Positions 1 to 8,581 of a stretch of DNA of 44,266 nt are shown in pieces. The notes beneath the pieces were generated by a model that saw only the letters and a list, made by a program, of their open reading frames with translations, made no database searches and had not been told where the DNA came from. The stretch is from Prevotella sp. (GTDB lineage Bacteria > Bacteroidota > Bacteroidia > Bacteroidales > Bacteroidaceae). The number at the start of each line of letters is the position of its first letter. Positions within the stretch are counted from its first letter, which is position 1. The position numbers were made by a program, and so were the translations under genes. Where the stretch lies: contig JAFSNR010000031.1 of NCBI GenBank assembly GCA_017443345.1, forward strand, positions 1 through 44,266. The letters are read 5' to 3'.

Positions 1-58
1 CAGGTGTAAAGACGGTGACGTCAAAGCCGAGCACTACTAATTGCCCGAGATCTTTCGC
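1..58 (+). rRNA. 23S rRNA, 3' end (partial)
   Basis: The window opens in the last bases of a large-subunit rRNA. The stretch at about 30-50, ending CTACTAATTGCCCG, matches the conserved 3' end of Bacteroidota 23S rRNA as I remember it. A 5S gene follows about 120 bp later on the same strand, as expected for an rrn operon. The exact 3' end is not determinable by eye. Confidence 0.8.
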
Positions 59-139
59 TATGCTGATATTATCAGATGTAATGGCAGTTGATGAATTCAA
101 TGCCTGAACGCGAGTCTTGTGTGGAGATAGTCACCCATA

Positions 140-170
140 CTAGTTGTTCTAGTTTTTCTAGATATTCTAG
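140..170. repeat. CTAG 9-bp array A, in 23S-5S spacer
   Basis: CTAG occurs at 140, 149, 158 and 167, spacing exactly 9 bp, with unrelated bases between. It lies in the transcribed spacer between 23S and 5S rRNA, so it would be part of the primary rRNA transcript and removed during processing. Confidence 0.9.
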
Positions 171-180
171 ATCGATTTAT

Positions 181-290
<110 letters not shown>

Positions 291-303
291 CTTTATTAAA
301 GAA

Positions 304-337
304 GAGCCTCGAAGATACAATATCTTCGGGGCTTTTT
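304..337 (+). terminator. rrn operon intrinsic terminator
   Basis: An inverted repeat (AGCCTCGAAGATA, 3-base loop, TATCTTCGGGGCT) is followed by TTTTT just after 5S rRNA. This is a textbook Rho-independent terminator for the rrn transcript. Confidence 0.88.
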
Positions 338-349
338 CGTTATATACAT

Positions 350-1465
350 ATGCAATGGACAGATAGGATTCGACAAGTCAAGATACTTTTGGTAATAGCG
401 GCTGTGATTATCGCTGTTACCTCTTTGCTCGTTTCCCATTATTTGGTTAAGGATCTTTCGAACGAGGAGCGTAAGAAAATGGAGGTGTGGGCAGAGGCTC
501 TTCACGCTTTGAGTCATGCTGATGAGAACACCGATCTCTCCTTGGTTCTCGATGTGATGCAAGGTAATACCACGATTCCAGTGATAGTACTGAATGAGAA
601 TGGTGAGATAGATGACTATCGGAATATCACTGACACGCTTGATCTGAAGGCCTATGCCAAACGTATGCAACAGTCAGGCGACACCATTGTAGTGGGTAGT
701 CAGATTGTATGTTATGACGAATCGCTCCTGTTGAAACGTCTCTCTCAATACCCCTATTGGCAGCTTGGTGTTGTCATGATCTTTGTTGTGGTGGCCATCT
801 TTGCTTTATTGGCCTCGAAGAAGGCGGAACAGAATAAAGTCTGGGTAGGATTGTCAAAAGAAACTGCCCATCAGTTGGGTACCCCCATCTCCAGTCTGAT
901 GGCTTGGGTGGAGATCCTTAAGGAGAACCATCCCGAAGATGATCTCATCCCTGAGTTAGATAAGGATGTCAAGCGGTTAGAACGTATTGCAGAACGTTTC
1001 TCCAAGATTGGTTCCCTGCCAGAGCCCAAAGAAGGTTCTATGAACGATGTGTTGAATCATGTTGTCGATTATATGCGTCGTCGTACTTCCAACAAGGTAG
1101 AGATGGTCTGTCATGTTCCAGAACAGTCTGTGATTGTCAAGATGAATTCCTCTTTGTTCGAGTGGGTTGTGGAGAATCTCTGTAAGAACGCCGTTGATGC
1201 CATAGAGGGTAGCGGGCGGATTGATTTGTCGTTGCGCGAAGAAGGTAGTAAGGTCGTCCTTGAAGTGAAGGATACCGGCAAGGGCATCCGCAAGAAAGAC
1301 GTTAAGAATGTCTTTACCCCAGGTTTCACCACGAAGCAGCGTGGTTGGGGCCTCGGTCTCTCGTTGGCAAAACGTATTGTGGAAGAATACCATAACGGCC
1401 GTATTTTTGTCAAATCGTCGGAGTTGGGTAAAGGTACGACCTTCCGTGTCGAACTTCCTCGGTAA
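350..1465 (+). CDS. Membrane sensor histidine kinase (orphan)
   Basis: This is a membrane histidine kinase of 371 aa. Residues 11-33 and about 137-155 are membrane segments enclosing a roughly 100-residue extracytoplasmic sensor region with no domain I recognise. The H-box AHQLGTPISSL puts the phospho-acceptor at His174. The ATP-binding domain has an N box (ENLCKNAVDAIEG), G1 (DTGKGI) and G2 (GWGLGLSLAKRI). The open frame extends upstream to an ATG at 266, but that lies inside 5S rRNA and the terminator, so I chose ATG 350. No response regulator is adjacent, so its partner is unknown. Only 12 bp separate the rrn terminator from the start and I see no TAnnTTTG promoter there, so expression may depend on rrn read-through (inference). 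Confidence 0.9.
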   Translation: MQWTDRIRQVKILLVIAAVIIAVTSLLVSHYLVKDLSNEERKKMEVWAEALHALSHADENTDLSLVLDVMQGNTTIPVIVLNENGEIDDYRNITDTLDLKAYAKRMQQSGDTIVVGSQIVCYDESLLLKRLSQYPYWQLGVVMIFVVVAIFALLASKKAEQNKVWVGLSKETAHQLGTPISSLMAWVEILKENHPEDDLIPELDKDVKRLERIAERFSKIGSLPEPKEGSMNDVLNHVVDYMRRRTSNKVEMVCHVPEQSVIVKMNSSLFEWVVENLCKNAVDAIEGSGRIDLSLREEGSKVVLEVKDTGKGIRKKDVKNVFTPGFTTKQRGWGLGLSLAKRIVEEYHNGRIFVKSSELGKGTTFRVELPR

Positions 1466-1568
1466 GAAGTGAAAACTGCACATTTTGGGGTTGAAATGTG
1501 TAATATAATGCTTTGAATATCACGGAATTTGCTTTAAAATGATAAAAAAAACAAATAAGCGCTCCTTA

Positions 1569-1592
1569 TTTGAAAAAAAGTTTGTACCTTTG
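1569..1592 (+). promoter_or_regulatory. Promoter of the yceD-rpmF-fabH cluster
   Basis: TACCTTTG at 1585-1592 fits the Bacteroidota -7 element TAnnTTTG. A TTTG at 1569-1572 is closer than the usual 19-21 bp, so the -33 element is uncertain. The predicted transcript would start near 1599, about 12 nt before ATG 1611. This favours 1611 over the in-frame ATG at 1539. Confidence 0.7.
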
Positions 1593-1610
1593 CAACCCAA
1601 ATGTGGTAAT

Positions 1611-2132
1611 ATGTGTAGTTTAGAGTCGTTGAAGATAGATCTGAAAGGTTTGAATGAAGAGGAGACCTCCTTGGAATTCGATTTGGACGACAGTTACTTC
1701 GAGGCTTTGGACGGTGCCGATACGAAGCGAGGCTCATTGCATGTGTCAGTGTCTATACGCAAGGCTACTGGTTTTTTCGAGTTCAACTTCCACACGGCAG
1801 GCACAGTTATCATTCCTTGCGACCGTTGTCTCGACGATATGGATCAGTCAGTAGAAACCGACAACCGTTTGATCGTCAAACTCGGAAGCGAATACTCAGA
1901 GGAAGATGATATGATCGTCGTGAACGAGGACGAAGGAATACTCGACATGTCGTGGATCATCTATGAGTTTATTGTTCTGGCCATACCCATCAGGCATGTG
2001 CATGCACCTGGCAAGTGCAACCCTGCCATGACGCAAGCTCTGGAAGAGCTGTCAGCTGACCGAAGCAGCGATGAGGAGTCCAGTCAGTCGATAGACCCCC
2101 GATGGGAGGCACTTTTGAAATTGAAAAAGTAA
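1611..2132 (+). CDS. yceD: DUF177/YceD family protein
   Basis: This 173-aa acidic protein is of the DUF177 (YceD, 23S rRNA accumulation) family. That family almost always sits directly upstream of rpmF, as here, and has been linked to 23S rRNA levels. The pair CDRCL (about residues 70-74) and the later single Cys near HAPGKCNPAM match the usual family layout. The protein ends in a short basic tail (WEALLKLKK). The in-frame ATG at 1539 would put the promoter inside the gene, so I chose 1611. The stop codon lies in an AAAAGTAAA-type low-complexity stretch that continues to about 2150. It is probably cotranscribed with rpmF and fabH. Confidence 0.87.
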   Translation: MCSLESLKIDLKGLNEEETSLEFDLDDSYFEALDGADTKRGSLHVSVSIRKATGFFEFNFHTAGTVIIPCDRCLDDMDQSVETDNRLIVKLGSEYSEEDDMIVVNEDEGILDMSWIIYEFIVLAIPIRHVHAPGKCNPAMTQALEELSADRSSDEESSQSIDPRWEALLKLKK

Positions 2133-2181
2133 AAAGGTAAAAAAGTAAAATAATTAATATTTAAATAAGTAATTAAGAATT

Positions 2182-2373
2182 ATGGCACATCCTAAAAGAA
2201 GACAGTCAAAGACTCGTACACTCAAGCGTCGTACTCACGACAAGGCAGTAGCTCCCACACTGGCAGTATGCCCCAACTGTGGCGCATATTATGTTTATCA
2301 CACTGTATGCCCCACCTGTGGTTACTATCGTGGTAAGGTAGCTATCAAGATTGAGGAAACTGTAGCTGAGTAA
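2182..2373 (+). CDS. rpmF: 50S ribosomal protein L32
   Basis: This 63-aa protein begins [20 protein letters not shown], the classic L32 N-terminus. It carries two CxxC pairs (CPNC and CPTC, about residues 31-34 and 44-47) that form a zinc ribbon, so this is the zinc-binding form of L32. It is a structural protein of the large ribosomal subunit near the peptidyl transferase centre. Its stop codon shares a base with the fabH start (TAATG), which points to translational coupling. The order yceD-rpmF-fabH links ribosome synthesis with fatty-acid initiation, as in many bacteria, though plsX is absent here. Confidence 0.98.
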   Translation: MAHPKRRQSKTRTLKRRTHDKAVAPTLAVCPNCGAYYVYHTVCPTCGYYRGKVAIKIEETVAE

Positions 2374-3374
2374 TGGATAGAATCAACGCGATCATCACTG
2401 GCGTAGGTGGCTACGTTCCCGACTATGTTCTTACCAATGACGAACTGTCGCGAATGGTAGACACCAACGACGAGTGGATTATGACGCGTGTGGGTATCAA
2501 AGAGCGTCGCATTCTGACAGAGGAAGGTCTCGGCACCAGTTATATGGCTCGTAAGGCTGCTAAGCAGCTGATCCAGCGGACAGGTGTAGACCCCGATACC
2601 ATCGACGCCCTGATCGTTACTACTTCGACGGCCGACTATAAGTTCCCTTCGACAGCCAGTATTGTCATTGGCAAGGTGGGTCTGAAGAACGCTTTCGCCT
2701 TCGATTTCTGGGGCGCCTGTTGTGGATTCCTCTATACGCTCGACGTGGCCGCGTCGATGATTCAGAGCGGACGCTACAAGAAGATCATCATCATCGGAGC
2801 AGATAAGATGTCGTCGGTGACGGATTACAAGGACCGTCAGACGTGTCCCCTCTTCGGCGACGGTGCTGCAGCAGTCCTTCTGGAGGCTACTGAAGAGCAG
2901 AATATCGGTGTGATGGATTCCTACTTCCGCACAGATGGCAAGGGACTGCCGTTCCTACACATGAAGGCTGGAGGTTCCGTCTGTCCTCCGTCACATTTCA
3001 CGGTCGATCATCGTCTGCACTACCTCTATCAGGAGGGTCGCACGGTGTTCCGTTATGCTGTGACGAACATGAGTAACGATTGTGCGCTGATTGCCGAGCG
3101 TAACGGGTTGAACAAGGATAATATCCAGTGGGTTGTTCCTCATCAGGCCAATATGCGCATCATCGAGGCCGTAGCCAAGCGTCTGGAACTCCCGATGGAG
3201 CAGGTGATGGTCAACATCGAGCGCTATGGTAACACAAGTGCAGCGACGATACCTCTCGCCTTATGGGACTACGAAAATCGTCTCAAGAAAGGCGACAACA
3301 TGATACTCACCGCATTTGGTGCAGGATTTGTACATGGAGCATCCTACTTGAAGTGGGCTTACAATCCGAAGTAA
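2373..3374 (+). CDS. fabH: 3-oxoacyl-ACP synthase III (KAS III)
   Basis: This 333-aa enzyme condenses acetyl-CoA with malonyl-ACP to start fatty-acid synthesis. The catalytic triad is visible: Cys116 in GACCGFLY, His257 in VPHQANMRI and Asn287 in [13 protein letters not shown]. The C-terminal [13 protein letters not shown] is typical, and the length is normal for the family. The start overlaps the rpmF stop by one base. Three AGTGAAA-type heptads follow the stop before era. The family is clear; acyl-CoA preference (straight or branched) cannot be read from the sequence. Confidence 0.96.
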   Translation: MDRINAIITGVGGYVPDYVLTNDELSRMVDTNDEWIMTRVGIKERRILTEEGLGTSYMARKAAKQLIQRTGVDPDTIDALIVTTSTADYKFPSTASIVIGKVGLKNAFAFDFWGACCGFLYTLDVAASMIQSGRYKKIIIIGADKMSSVTDYKDRQTCPLFGDGAAAVLLEATEEQNIGVMDSYFRTDGKGLPFLHMKAGGSVCPPSHFTVDHRLHYLYQEGRTVFRYAVTNMSNDCALIAERNGLNKDNIQWVVPHQANMRIIEAVAKRLELPMEQVMVNIERYGNTSAATIPLALWDYENRLKKGDNMILTAFGAGFVHGASYLKWAYNPK

Positions 3375-3376
3375 AA

Positions 3377-3397
3377 AGTGAAAAGTGAATAGTGAAA
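3377..3397 (+). repeat. AGTGAAA heptad array at the fabH-era junction
   Basis: Three 7-bp units (AGTGAAA, AGTGAAT, AGTGAAA) begin three bases after the fabH stop. The GTG used as the era start at 3385 lies in the second unit. Confidence 0.75.
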
Positions 3398-4305
3398 AGT
3401 TAAGTCACAAAGCAGGATTCGTCAATATCGTTGGAAATCCCAACGTAGGTAAAAGTACGCTCATGAACCAATTGGTTGGTGAGCGTATTTCGATTGCGAC
3501 CTTTAAGGCCCAGACCACACGTCATCGTATCATGGGCATTGTGAATACCCCTGAGATGCAGATTGTTTTCTCAGATACACCAGGTGTGCTGAAGCCCAAC
3601 TACAAGCTTCAGGAGTCGATGTTGGCTTTCTCGGAGTCAGCGTTGCAGGATGCTGATGTGTTGCTATACGTGACAGATGTCGTGGAGAATCCTGAGAAGA
3701 ACATGGACTTCCTCGAGAAGGTGCAGAAACTTGATTTGCCGGTGATTCTGCTCATCAATAAAATTGATGAGCTGGCTAGTGAAACTAGTAGTACTAGTCA
3801 GACTAGATTAACTAGTATCGTGGAGAAGTGGCATGGGCTGCTGCCTAAGGCAGAGATATTGCCGATATCGGCGAAGAATAAGTTCGGCGTGGACATGCTG
3901 CTGAAGCGTATCCAGGAATTGCTCCCTGAGAGTCCGGCTTATTTCGATAAGGATCAGTTGACGGACAAGCCAGCTCGCTTCTTTGTCTCTGAGATCATCC
4001 GCGAGAAGATCCTGCTCTATTACGACAAGGAGATTCCTTATTCCGTGGAAGTCAGTGTGGAGCGGTTCAAGGAGGACGACAAGCATATCCACATCAATGC
4101 CGTCATCTACGTGGAGCGCGACTCTCAGAAGGGTATAATCATCGGCCATCAGGGTGTCGCCCTGAAGAAGGTGTCTACTGAGGCTCGCAAGTCGCTGGAG
4201 AAGTTCTTTGACAAGGCGATTTATCTCGAGATTTTCGTGAAGGTGGATAAGGATTGGAGGTCTTCGGATAGAGAGCTGGAGCATTTTGGGTATAATCTAG
4301 ATTAA
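3385..4305 (+). CDS. era: GTPase Era
   Basis: Era is a 306-aa GTPase that binds 16S rRNA and helps mature the 30S subunit. The G domain has G1 GNPNVGKS (17-24), G3 DTPG, G4 NKID and G5 SAKN. A C-terminal KH domain includes the GIIIGHQGVALK loop. Related proteins usually begin with Met directly before HKAGFVN. Here that position is Ser and no ATG precedes it, so the nearest plausible start is GTG 3385 inside an AGTGAAA array. Between G4 and G5, residues ASETSSTSQTRLTS are encoded by a CTAG array and form a low-complexity insert in a surface loop. The C-terminus (NLD) and stop codon lie in another CTAG array. Confidence 0.95.
   Translation: MNSEKLSHKAGFVNIVGNPNVGKSTLMNQLVGERISIATFKAQTTRHRIMGIVNTPEMQIVFSDTPGVLKPNYKLQESMLAFSESALQDADVLLYVTDVVENPEKNMDFLEKVQKLDLPVILLINKIDELASETSSTSQTRLTSIVEKWHGLLPKAEILPISAKNKFGVDMLLKRIQELLPESPAYFDKDQLTDKPARFFVSEIIREKILLYYDKEIPYSVEVSVERFKEDDKHIHINAVIYVERDSQKGIIIGHQGVALKKVSTEARKSLEKFFDKAIYLEIFVKVDKDWRSSDRELEHFGYNLD
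3776..3815. repeat. CTAG 9-bp array B, in frame in era
   Basis: CTAG lies at 3776, 3785, 3794, 3803 and 3812. It is read as NCT AGT NNN, giving (A/T)-S-x residues between the G4 and G5 motifs of Era. Confidence 0.95.
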
Positions 4306-4336
4306 CGAGTTGTCCTAGTCGTTCTAGATATTCTAG
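4297..4336. repeat. CTAG 9-bp array C, era end and era-der gap
   Basis: CTAG lies at 4297, 4315, 4324 and 4333. The expected unit at 4306 reads CGAG, a one-base decay of CTAG in phase. The era stop codon (4303-4305) is inside the array, which ends 16 bp before der. Confidence 0.88.
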
Positions 4337-4351
4337 GAATAATAATGAGAT

Positions 4352-5665
4352 ATGGGAAATTTAGTAGCAATAGTAGGTAGACCTAACGTCGGAAAGTCGA
4401 CGCTTTTCAATCGTCTGACGAAATCTCGCCAGGCCATTGTGAGCGATGAAGCAGGTACGACGCGCGATCGTCAGTACGGCAAGTGCGAGTGGAACGGTCG
4501 TGAGTTCTCCGTCGTCGATACAGGCGGCTGGGTGGTGAATTCAGACGATGTGTTCGAGGAGGAGATCCGTAAGCAGGTGATTATCGCCACTGAGGAAGCC
4601 GACCTTGTGCTGTTTCTTTGCGATATCAATAACGGTGTGACAGGTTGGGATATGGACGTGGCGCAGATCCTGCGTCGTGCGAAACTCCCCGTCATCCTCG
4701 TGGCCAATAAGGCCGACGATGGCAAGGATCTTTACGATCAGTATGAGTTCTATAAGCTCGGCCTTGGTGATCCCTGGCCTATCAGTGCTGCCACGGGCAG
4801 TGGTACTGGCGATTTGCTCGACAAGGTGCTTGAGATCCTGCCTGAGAAGGCGAAGGATGAACTCGAGGATGGTATTCCCCGTTTTGCTGTTGTGGGGCGT
4901 CCCAATGCTGGCAAATCGAGCATCATCAATGCCTTTATCGGTGAGGACCGTAACATCGTGACCGAGATTGCTGGCACCACTCGCGACAGTATCTATACCC
5001 GTTACGATAAGTTCGGCTTCGACTTCTATCTGGTGGATACGGCAGGTATCCGTCGTAAGAACAAGGTGACGGAGGATCTGGAGTTCTATAGCGTCATGCG
5101 TTCCATCCGTGCCATCGAGAACAGCGATGTCTGCATCCTGATGATCGATGCCACCCGTGGTATCGAGGCCCAGGATATGAACATCTTCCAGCTGATTCAG
5201 AAGAACAACAAGTCGCTGGTCGTTGTGGTCAATAAGTGGGATCTCGTCGAGGATAAGTCTCAGGCCGCCATCGATACCTTTATCAACGCCATCCGTAATC
5301 GTATGGCGCCATTTGTCGATTTCCCCATCATCTTTGCCTCTGCCCTGACGAAGCAGCGCATTTTCAAGGTGCTGGAGACGGCTAAGGAGGTCTATCTGAA
5401 CCGTAAGGCGAAGATTGGTACGTCGAAACTTAACGAGGTGCTGCTGCCTCTGATCGAGGCCTTCCCGCCTCCTTCTGTAAAGGGCAAGTACATCAAGATC
5501 AAGTATGTGGCCCAGGTGCCTGACACGCAGATTCCCACCTTCGTGTTCTATGCCAATCTGCCACAGTATGTGAAGGAGCCCTATAAGCGTTTCCTCGAGA
5601 ATAAGATTCGCGAGAACTGGACGCTGACAGGTTCGCCGATACACGTGTTCATTCGTCAGAAATGA
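4352..5665 (+). CDS. der: GTPase Der (EngA), ribosome biogenesis
   Basis: This 437-aa protein has the tandem GTPase layout unique to Der. The first G domain has [12 protein letters not shown] (about 9-20), DTGG and NKAD. The second has [12 protein letters not shown] (about 181-192), DTAGI and NKWD. A C-terminal KH-like domain ends in [11 protein letters not shown], which is typical. Der acts in late 50S assembly. It lies 46 bp after era, and its stop overlaps the start of the downstream lipoprotein (ATGA). The two ribosome-assembly GTPases are therefore probably coexpressed. I see no inserts or odd residues. Confidence 0.98.
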   Translation: MGNLVAIVGRPNVGKSTLFNRLTKSRQAIVSDEAGTTRDRQYGKCEWNGREFSVVDTGGWVVNSDDVFEEEIRKQVIIATEEADLVLFLCDINNGVTGWDMDVAQILRRAKLPVILVANKADDGKDLYDQYEFYKLGLGDPWPISAATGSGTGDLLDKVLEILPEKAKDELEDGIPRFAVVGRPNAGKSSIINAFIGEDRNIVTEIAGTTRDSIYTRYDKFGFDFYLVDTAGIRRKNKVTEDLEFYSVMRSIRAIENSDVCILMIDATRGIEAQDMNIFQLIQKNNKSLVVVVNKWDLVEDKSQAAIDTFINAIRNRMAPFVDFPIIFASALTKQRIFKVLETAKEVYLNRKAKIGTSKLNEVLLPLIEAFPPPSVKGKYIKIKYVAQVPDTQIPTFVFYANLPQYVKEPYKRFLENKIRENWTLTGSPIHVFIRQK

Positions 5666-6090
5666 AGGTGAGAAGCGGCGGTGGGATAGATAGACTAGTC
5701 GGACTAGTATTACTAGTATTTCTAGTAGTTCTAGGGGGCGGCTGCGGTGGGGCGACGCCTGAGGAGATGGCTTCGCTGGCTGCGAAGGGCTATTATGAGC
5801 ACCTGATGCGTGGCGAATATCGTCAGTTCCTCGAAGGTAAGTATTTCGTGCCGCTGGATACCATTGGTACCATCGACCGCATGGAAGAGCATGAGGTGAA
5901 TCTGCGTCAGTTTATGGCTCAGCAGGAGAAAGAGCATCATGGCATCCGTGAAGTGCGTATCTCTAATGTGAAGACGGATACCGTCCAGAGGGTGACGAAC
6001 GTCTTCCTGGTGCTTTGCTATGGCGACTCGATCAATGAGGAGATTGTCGTTCCTATGGTTGAGCGCGAGGGGAAGTGGAGGATGAAGTAG
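5662..6090 (+). CDS. Small lipoprotein, DUF4878-like
   Basis: This is a 142-aa predicted lipoprotein. A hydrophobic stretch at about residues 12-25 leads to a lipobox-like LGGGC with Cys28. The mature part has an NTF2-like layout ([22 protein letters not shown], closing EGKWRMK), resembling DUF4878-type lipoproteins; this is recognition by pattern only. The start overlaps the der stop. The signal-peptide core ([14 protein letters not shown]) is written by a CTAG array read as CTA GTN NNN, that is L-V-x. This is the same DNA family that gives T-S-x in Era. Function unknown; envelope location is likely. Confidence 0.8.
   Translation: MKVRSGGGIDRLVGLVLLVFLVVLGGGCGGATPEEMASLAAKGYYEHLMRGEYRQFLEGKYFVPLDTIGTIDRMEEHEVNLRQFMAQQEKEHHGIREVRISNVKTDTVQRVTNVFLVLCYGDSINEEIVVPMVEREGKWRMK
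5695..5734. repeat. CTAG 9-bp array D, encodes a signal-peptide core
   Basis: CTAG lies at 5695, 5704, 5713, 5722 and 5731. It is read in the L-V-x frame and makes up nearly the whole hydrophobic region of the lipoprotein signal peptide. Confidence 0.95.
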
Positions 6091-6098
6091 TTTTTTTA

Positions 6099-6126
6099 GT
6101 TTATAGTTTAGAGTTTATAGTTTATA
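6099..6126 (-). repeat. TATAAAC heptad array before an OMP gene
   Basis: On the plus strand, four 7-bp units (GTTTATA, GTTTAGA, GTTTATA, GTTTATA) fill the gap between two genes. On the minus strand they read TATAAAC, the same family as the TGTAAAC arrays at 20.5, 24.2 and 30.4 kb. The adjoining GATGATTAC is the reverse complement of GTAATCATC, which also precedes the 24-kb and 30-kb arrays. Confidence 0.8.
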
Positions 6127-6145
6127 GATGATTACATATAGGCTT

Positions 6146-7279
6146 ATGAGAAAAAGGATGTTGTTTTTAGGAGCGATGGTTGGTTTGTCGCTGGGGACGT
6201 GGGCTCAGGAGCCGCAGGCGGCTTTACAAGCGCCTCAGGTGCCTCAAGGAGAGGCGACATTGCCTGTGCTCAATGAAAAACCGTCGGAGTATATTCCTGT
6301 GTTTCAGTATTGGAAGGAGAACAATGTATTCCAGCATTTGGATCTTTCTGTGACAGCTGGTACGACGGGTATTGGCATCGAGGCTTCTTCTCCCATTGGA
6401 GAGTATCTGCAGTTGCGTGCTGGCTATGACTTTATGCCACGCTTTACGGCTAAGATGAAGTTCGACATCACGATTGGTGGCAAACCTGCCCATCAGTACG
6501 ATGCCCAAGGCAATCCTGTGGAGAGTGCTTTCGACAAGATGCAGCGCATGATGCTGGGCTTCTCTGGCTATGAGGTCGAAGACCATGTGGATATGATTGG
6601 CAAGCCTACGATGAACAATTTCAAGCTGTTGCTCGATTTCTTCCCCTTCAAGACCAACAAGCACTGGCACTTCACGGCAGGTTTCTATTGGGGTCCTTCG
6701 CAGTTTGCTATGGCTGATAACACCACCGAGGCGATGACTTCTCTGCTCGCTGTGGGCATCTATAATCGCATCTATGAGCGTGCACAGAATAATTTCCCAT
6801 TGATGGAATGGGAGGATATGGGTATCTCTGATGAAATCATCGATAAGTACCATCTGAATTTCATCCCTACCGAGCTCTATCAGCAGATTGTTTCATACGG
6901 ACGTCTGGGCTTTACGCTTGGTACCTTTAAGCATGAGGTAGTTGACAATGATGGTGTCGTGCACAAGGCTGGTGAGCGTTATAATATGGAGCCTGGCGAC
7001 GATGGCATGATTCATGTGAGGGCCAAGTCGAATCCTTTCAAGCCCTATGTAGGTTTTGGCTATGGTGGTAATCTCGTAAAGGGTCGCGACGACTGGAAGA
7101 TCTGTTTCGATGCTGGTGTGTGGTTCTGGGGACGCACGAAGCTTTATACCCACGACGGTATTGATCTGATCAATGATGTAGAGAATATCGGTGGTCAGGT
7201 TGGTGATTATGTGGATCTGTTTAAGGCTTTTAAGGTTTATCCAGTGCTGAATCTTCGAATCACGAAGCGGCTTTTCTAA
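6146..7279 (+). CDS. Secreted outer-membrane protein, unknown family
   Basis: This protein is 377 aa from ATG 6146; an in-frame ATG at 6128 would add MITYRL. I prefer 6146 because MRKRMLFLGAMVGLSLGTWA is a clean signal peptide with cleavage before QEP. The mature protein alternates short aromatic and glycine-rich strands (LQLRAGYDFMPRF, WHFTAGFYWGPSQF, KPYVGFGYGGNLV) and ends in VLNLRITKRLF with a terminal Phe. This suggests an outer-membrane beta-barrel. I do not recognise a named family. It follows the der-lipoprotein genes but is separated by a TATAAAC array, and a strong terminator follows. Confidence 0.75.
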   Translation: MRKRMLFLGAMVGLSLGTWAQEPQAALQAPQVPQGEATLPVLNEKPSEYIPVFQYWKENNVFQHLDLSVTAGTTGIGIEASSPIGEYLQLRAGYDFMPRFTAKMKFDITIGGKPAHQYDAQGNPVESAFDKMQRMMLGFSGYEVEDHVDMIGKPTMNNFKLLLDFFPFKTNKHWHFTAGFYWGPSQFAMADNTTEAMTSLLAVGIYNRIYERAQNNFPLMEWEDMGISDEIIDKYHLNFIPTELYQQIVSYGRLGFTLGTFKHEVVDNDGVVHKAGERYNMEPGDDGMIHVRAKSNPFKPYVGFGYGGNLVKGRDDWKICFDAGVWFWGRTKLYTHDGIDLINDVENIGGQVGDYVDLFKAFKVYPVLNLRITKRLF

Positions 7280-7301
7280 TAACCCTGGGTTATTGAAAAA
7301 T

Positions 7302-7334
7302 AAGCGGCACTTATCGTTTGATAAGCGCCGCTTA
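7302..7334. terminator. Intrinsic terminator after the OMP gene
   Basis: A long stem (AAGCGGC-CTTATC / GATAAG-GCCGCTT with one unpaired base per arm) has loop GTTT and is followed by AATTTTT. A small perfect palindrome (AATAACCCTGGGTTATT) precedes it at 7278-7294. It lies between convergent genes and may act both ways. Confidence 0.88.
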
Positions 7335-7374
7335 ATTTTTGATAACTGCCACTTACTGGGCAACAGTCTTTTCT

Positions 7375-8490
7375 TTATTTGATAACGACCTTTTTGCCAT
7401 TCTGGATATATACACCAGGACGTGGGGTCACACCCTGCTGCAGTTTGACACCATTCAGGGTGTAGATGGCGTTGTCGGCCTTCTTGATGTCCTGCTTAGC
7501 ACTTACGATACCAGTGCCTGAGCCCTCAACGAGAGTAGAAGCTGCTGAAGAGGGGAGATCCATCAGATAGCACTTGTTGTGTACGCAGTACTTGCCATCA
7601 GTCAGTTCGCTGCTGGAAGCCTTCTTGAACACGAGCTTGCCACCGTCTTCTCCGATGGTACGCATGCTGCTGGCATCATACTCCTTGCGGTTTACGTGAC
7701 CTGTTGAGCCGTTGTCGAAGTAGCGACCACTCAGTTTGTTGACCTCGGGCTCGCTTACATTATCTGTAACAGGTCTGATGATGTTCTTGGCAGGATCGTT
7801 TGACGAGCATTTGATGATAACACACATCGTTGCAGGAATGACATCGTTGGTCCACTTCTTCAGGTTGAAGCTGCTGTTGTCAACAGCGTCAACATAGTAA
7901 GCCTCCATGCCAGATGAGTGGAGCTTGTAAGAGAAACCAGCCTTCATAGTTCCCCAGTAAGCGCCAGCGGCCTGACAATCGGGCTTGATGCCGATGTAGT
8001 GGGTACTGTTGTCGATCTGATGAAGTTTCCAGTATCTGTTCTTTGATCCTGCGCTTCTGATGTATGACCATGTCTGGTACTCATCGTCTGTACGAGGCTT
8101 CTTGTTCTCAGCATCGCCGATATATACCGTGATACCACTGTAGCTTCCCCAAAGTTCATAACCTTCGCCACCAGCAGTGATCTGTACCTGCAGTCTGTTA
8201 CCAGTGAGAGCTGCGAGGTTTGATCCCTGAGCTGCTACGTTGTATGCTGTTCCGCTGATGTTTTCAATATAGAAAACTGAACCTGGATGAACACTTACTT
8301 CGTCCAAGTCCATACAAGTGTTACAGGCCTCCATATCGACGTTACCAGATGTATCTGCTGTACCCTGGTTGTCAACCAATACCATGTAGCGCTTGGTCAG
8401 TGTGTTCTGAACATGGTAGAAGCCGTTTGACTGTGCCATTGCGCCGAGAGCGAAGGCTGACATCATTGCAAGCGTAAAAATTTTCTTCAT
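7375..8490 (-). CDS. Secreted protein with T9SS-like C-terminus
   Basis: This 371-aa protein has a signal peptide MKKIFTLAMMSAFALGAMAQ. The body has no domain I can name; it is rich in Gly, Ser, Tyr and Trp, and a Cys pair (CNTC) lies near residues 55-58. The last 28 residues (IYTLNGVKLQQGVTP, then RPGVYIQNGKKVVIK) match in pattern the ends of the two giant proteins at 33.9 and 37.5 kb. This suggests a shared type IX-like sorting signal, so the protein is probably surface-attached or released. A terminator for the upstream ompA transcript sits just before the gene, so it probably has its own promoter, but I see no TAnnTTTG match. Confidence 0.8.
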   Translation of the reverse strand: MKKIFTLAMMSAFALGAMAQSNGFYHVQNTLTKRYMVLVDNQGTADTSGNVDMEACNTCMDLDEVSVHPGSVFYIENISGTAYNVAAQGSNLAALTGNRLQVQITAGGEGYELWGSYSGITVYIGDAENKKPRTDDEYQTWSYIRSAGSKNRYWKLHQIDNSTHYIGIKPDCQAAGAYWGTMKAGFSYKLHSSGMEAYYVDAVDNSSFNLKKWTNDVIPATMCVIIKCSSNDPAKNIIRPVTDNVSEPEVNKLSGRYFDNGSTGHVNRKEYDASSMRTIGEDGGKLVFKKASSSELTDGKYCVHNKCYLMDLPSSAASTLVEGSGTGIVSAKQDIKKADNAIYTLNGVKLQQGVTPRPGVYIQNGKKVVIK

Positions 8491-8514
8491 ATGCGTTTGT
8501 TTTATTGTTTTTAA

Positions 8515-8548
8515 GGAAAAAGCCCAGCCCCTATAGGGACCGGGCTTT
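8515..8548 (-). terminator. Intrinsic terminator after the ompA-family gene
   Basis: On the minus strand AAAGCCCGGTCCC pairs with the GGG...GGGCTTT arm and is followed by a T run. It lies 34 bp after the OmpA stop codon. Confidence 0.85.
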
Positions 8549-8581
8549 CAAGTCTTTTATTGTTTCACTAGCTAATCGTGA

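Noticed and set aside
1479-1500. Hairpin CACATTTT / AAATGTG after the histidine kinase as terminator
   Set aside because: The stem is only 7 bp and A/T-rich with no T run after it, too weak to annotate.
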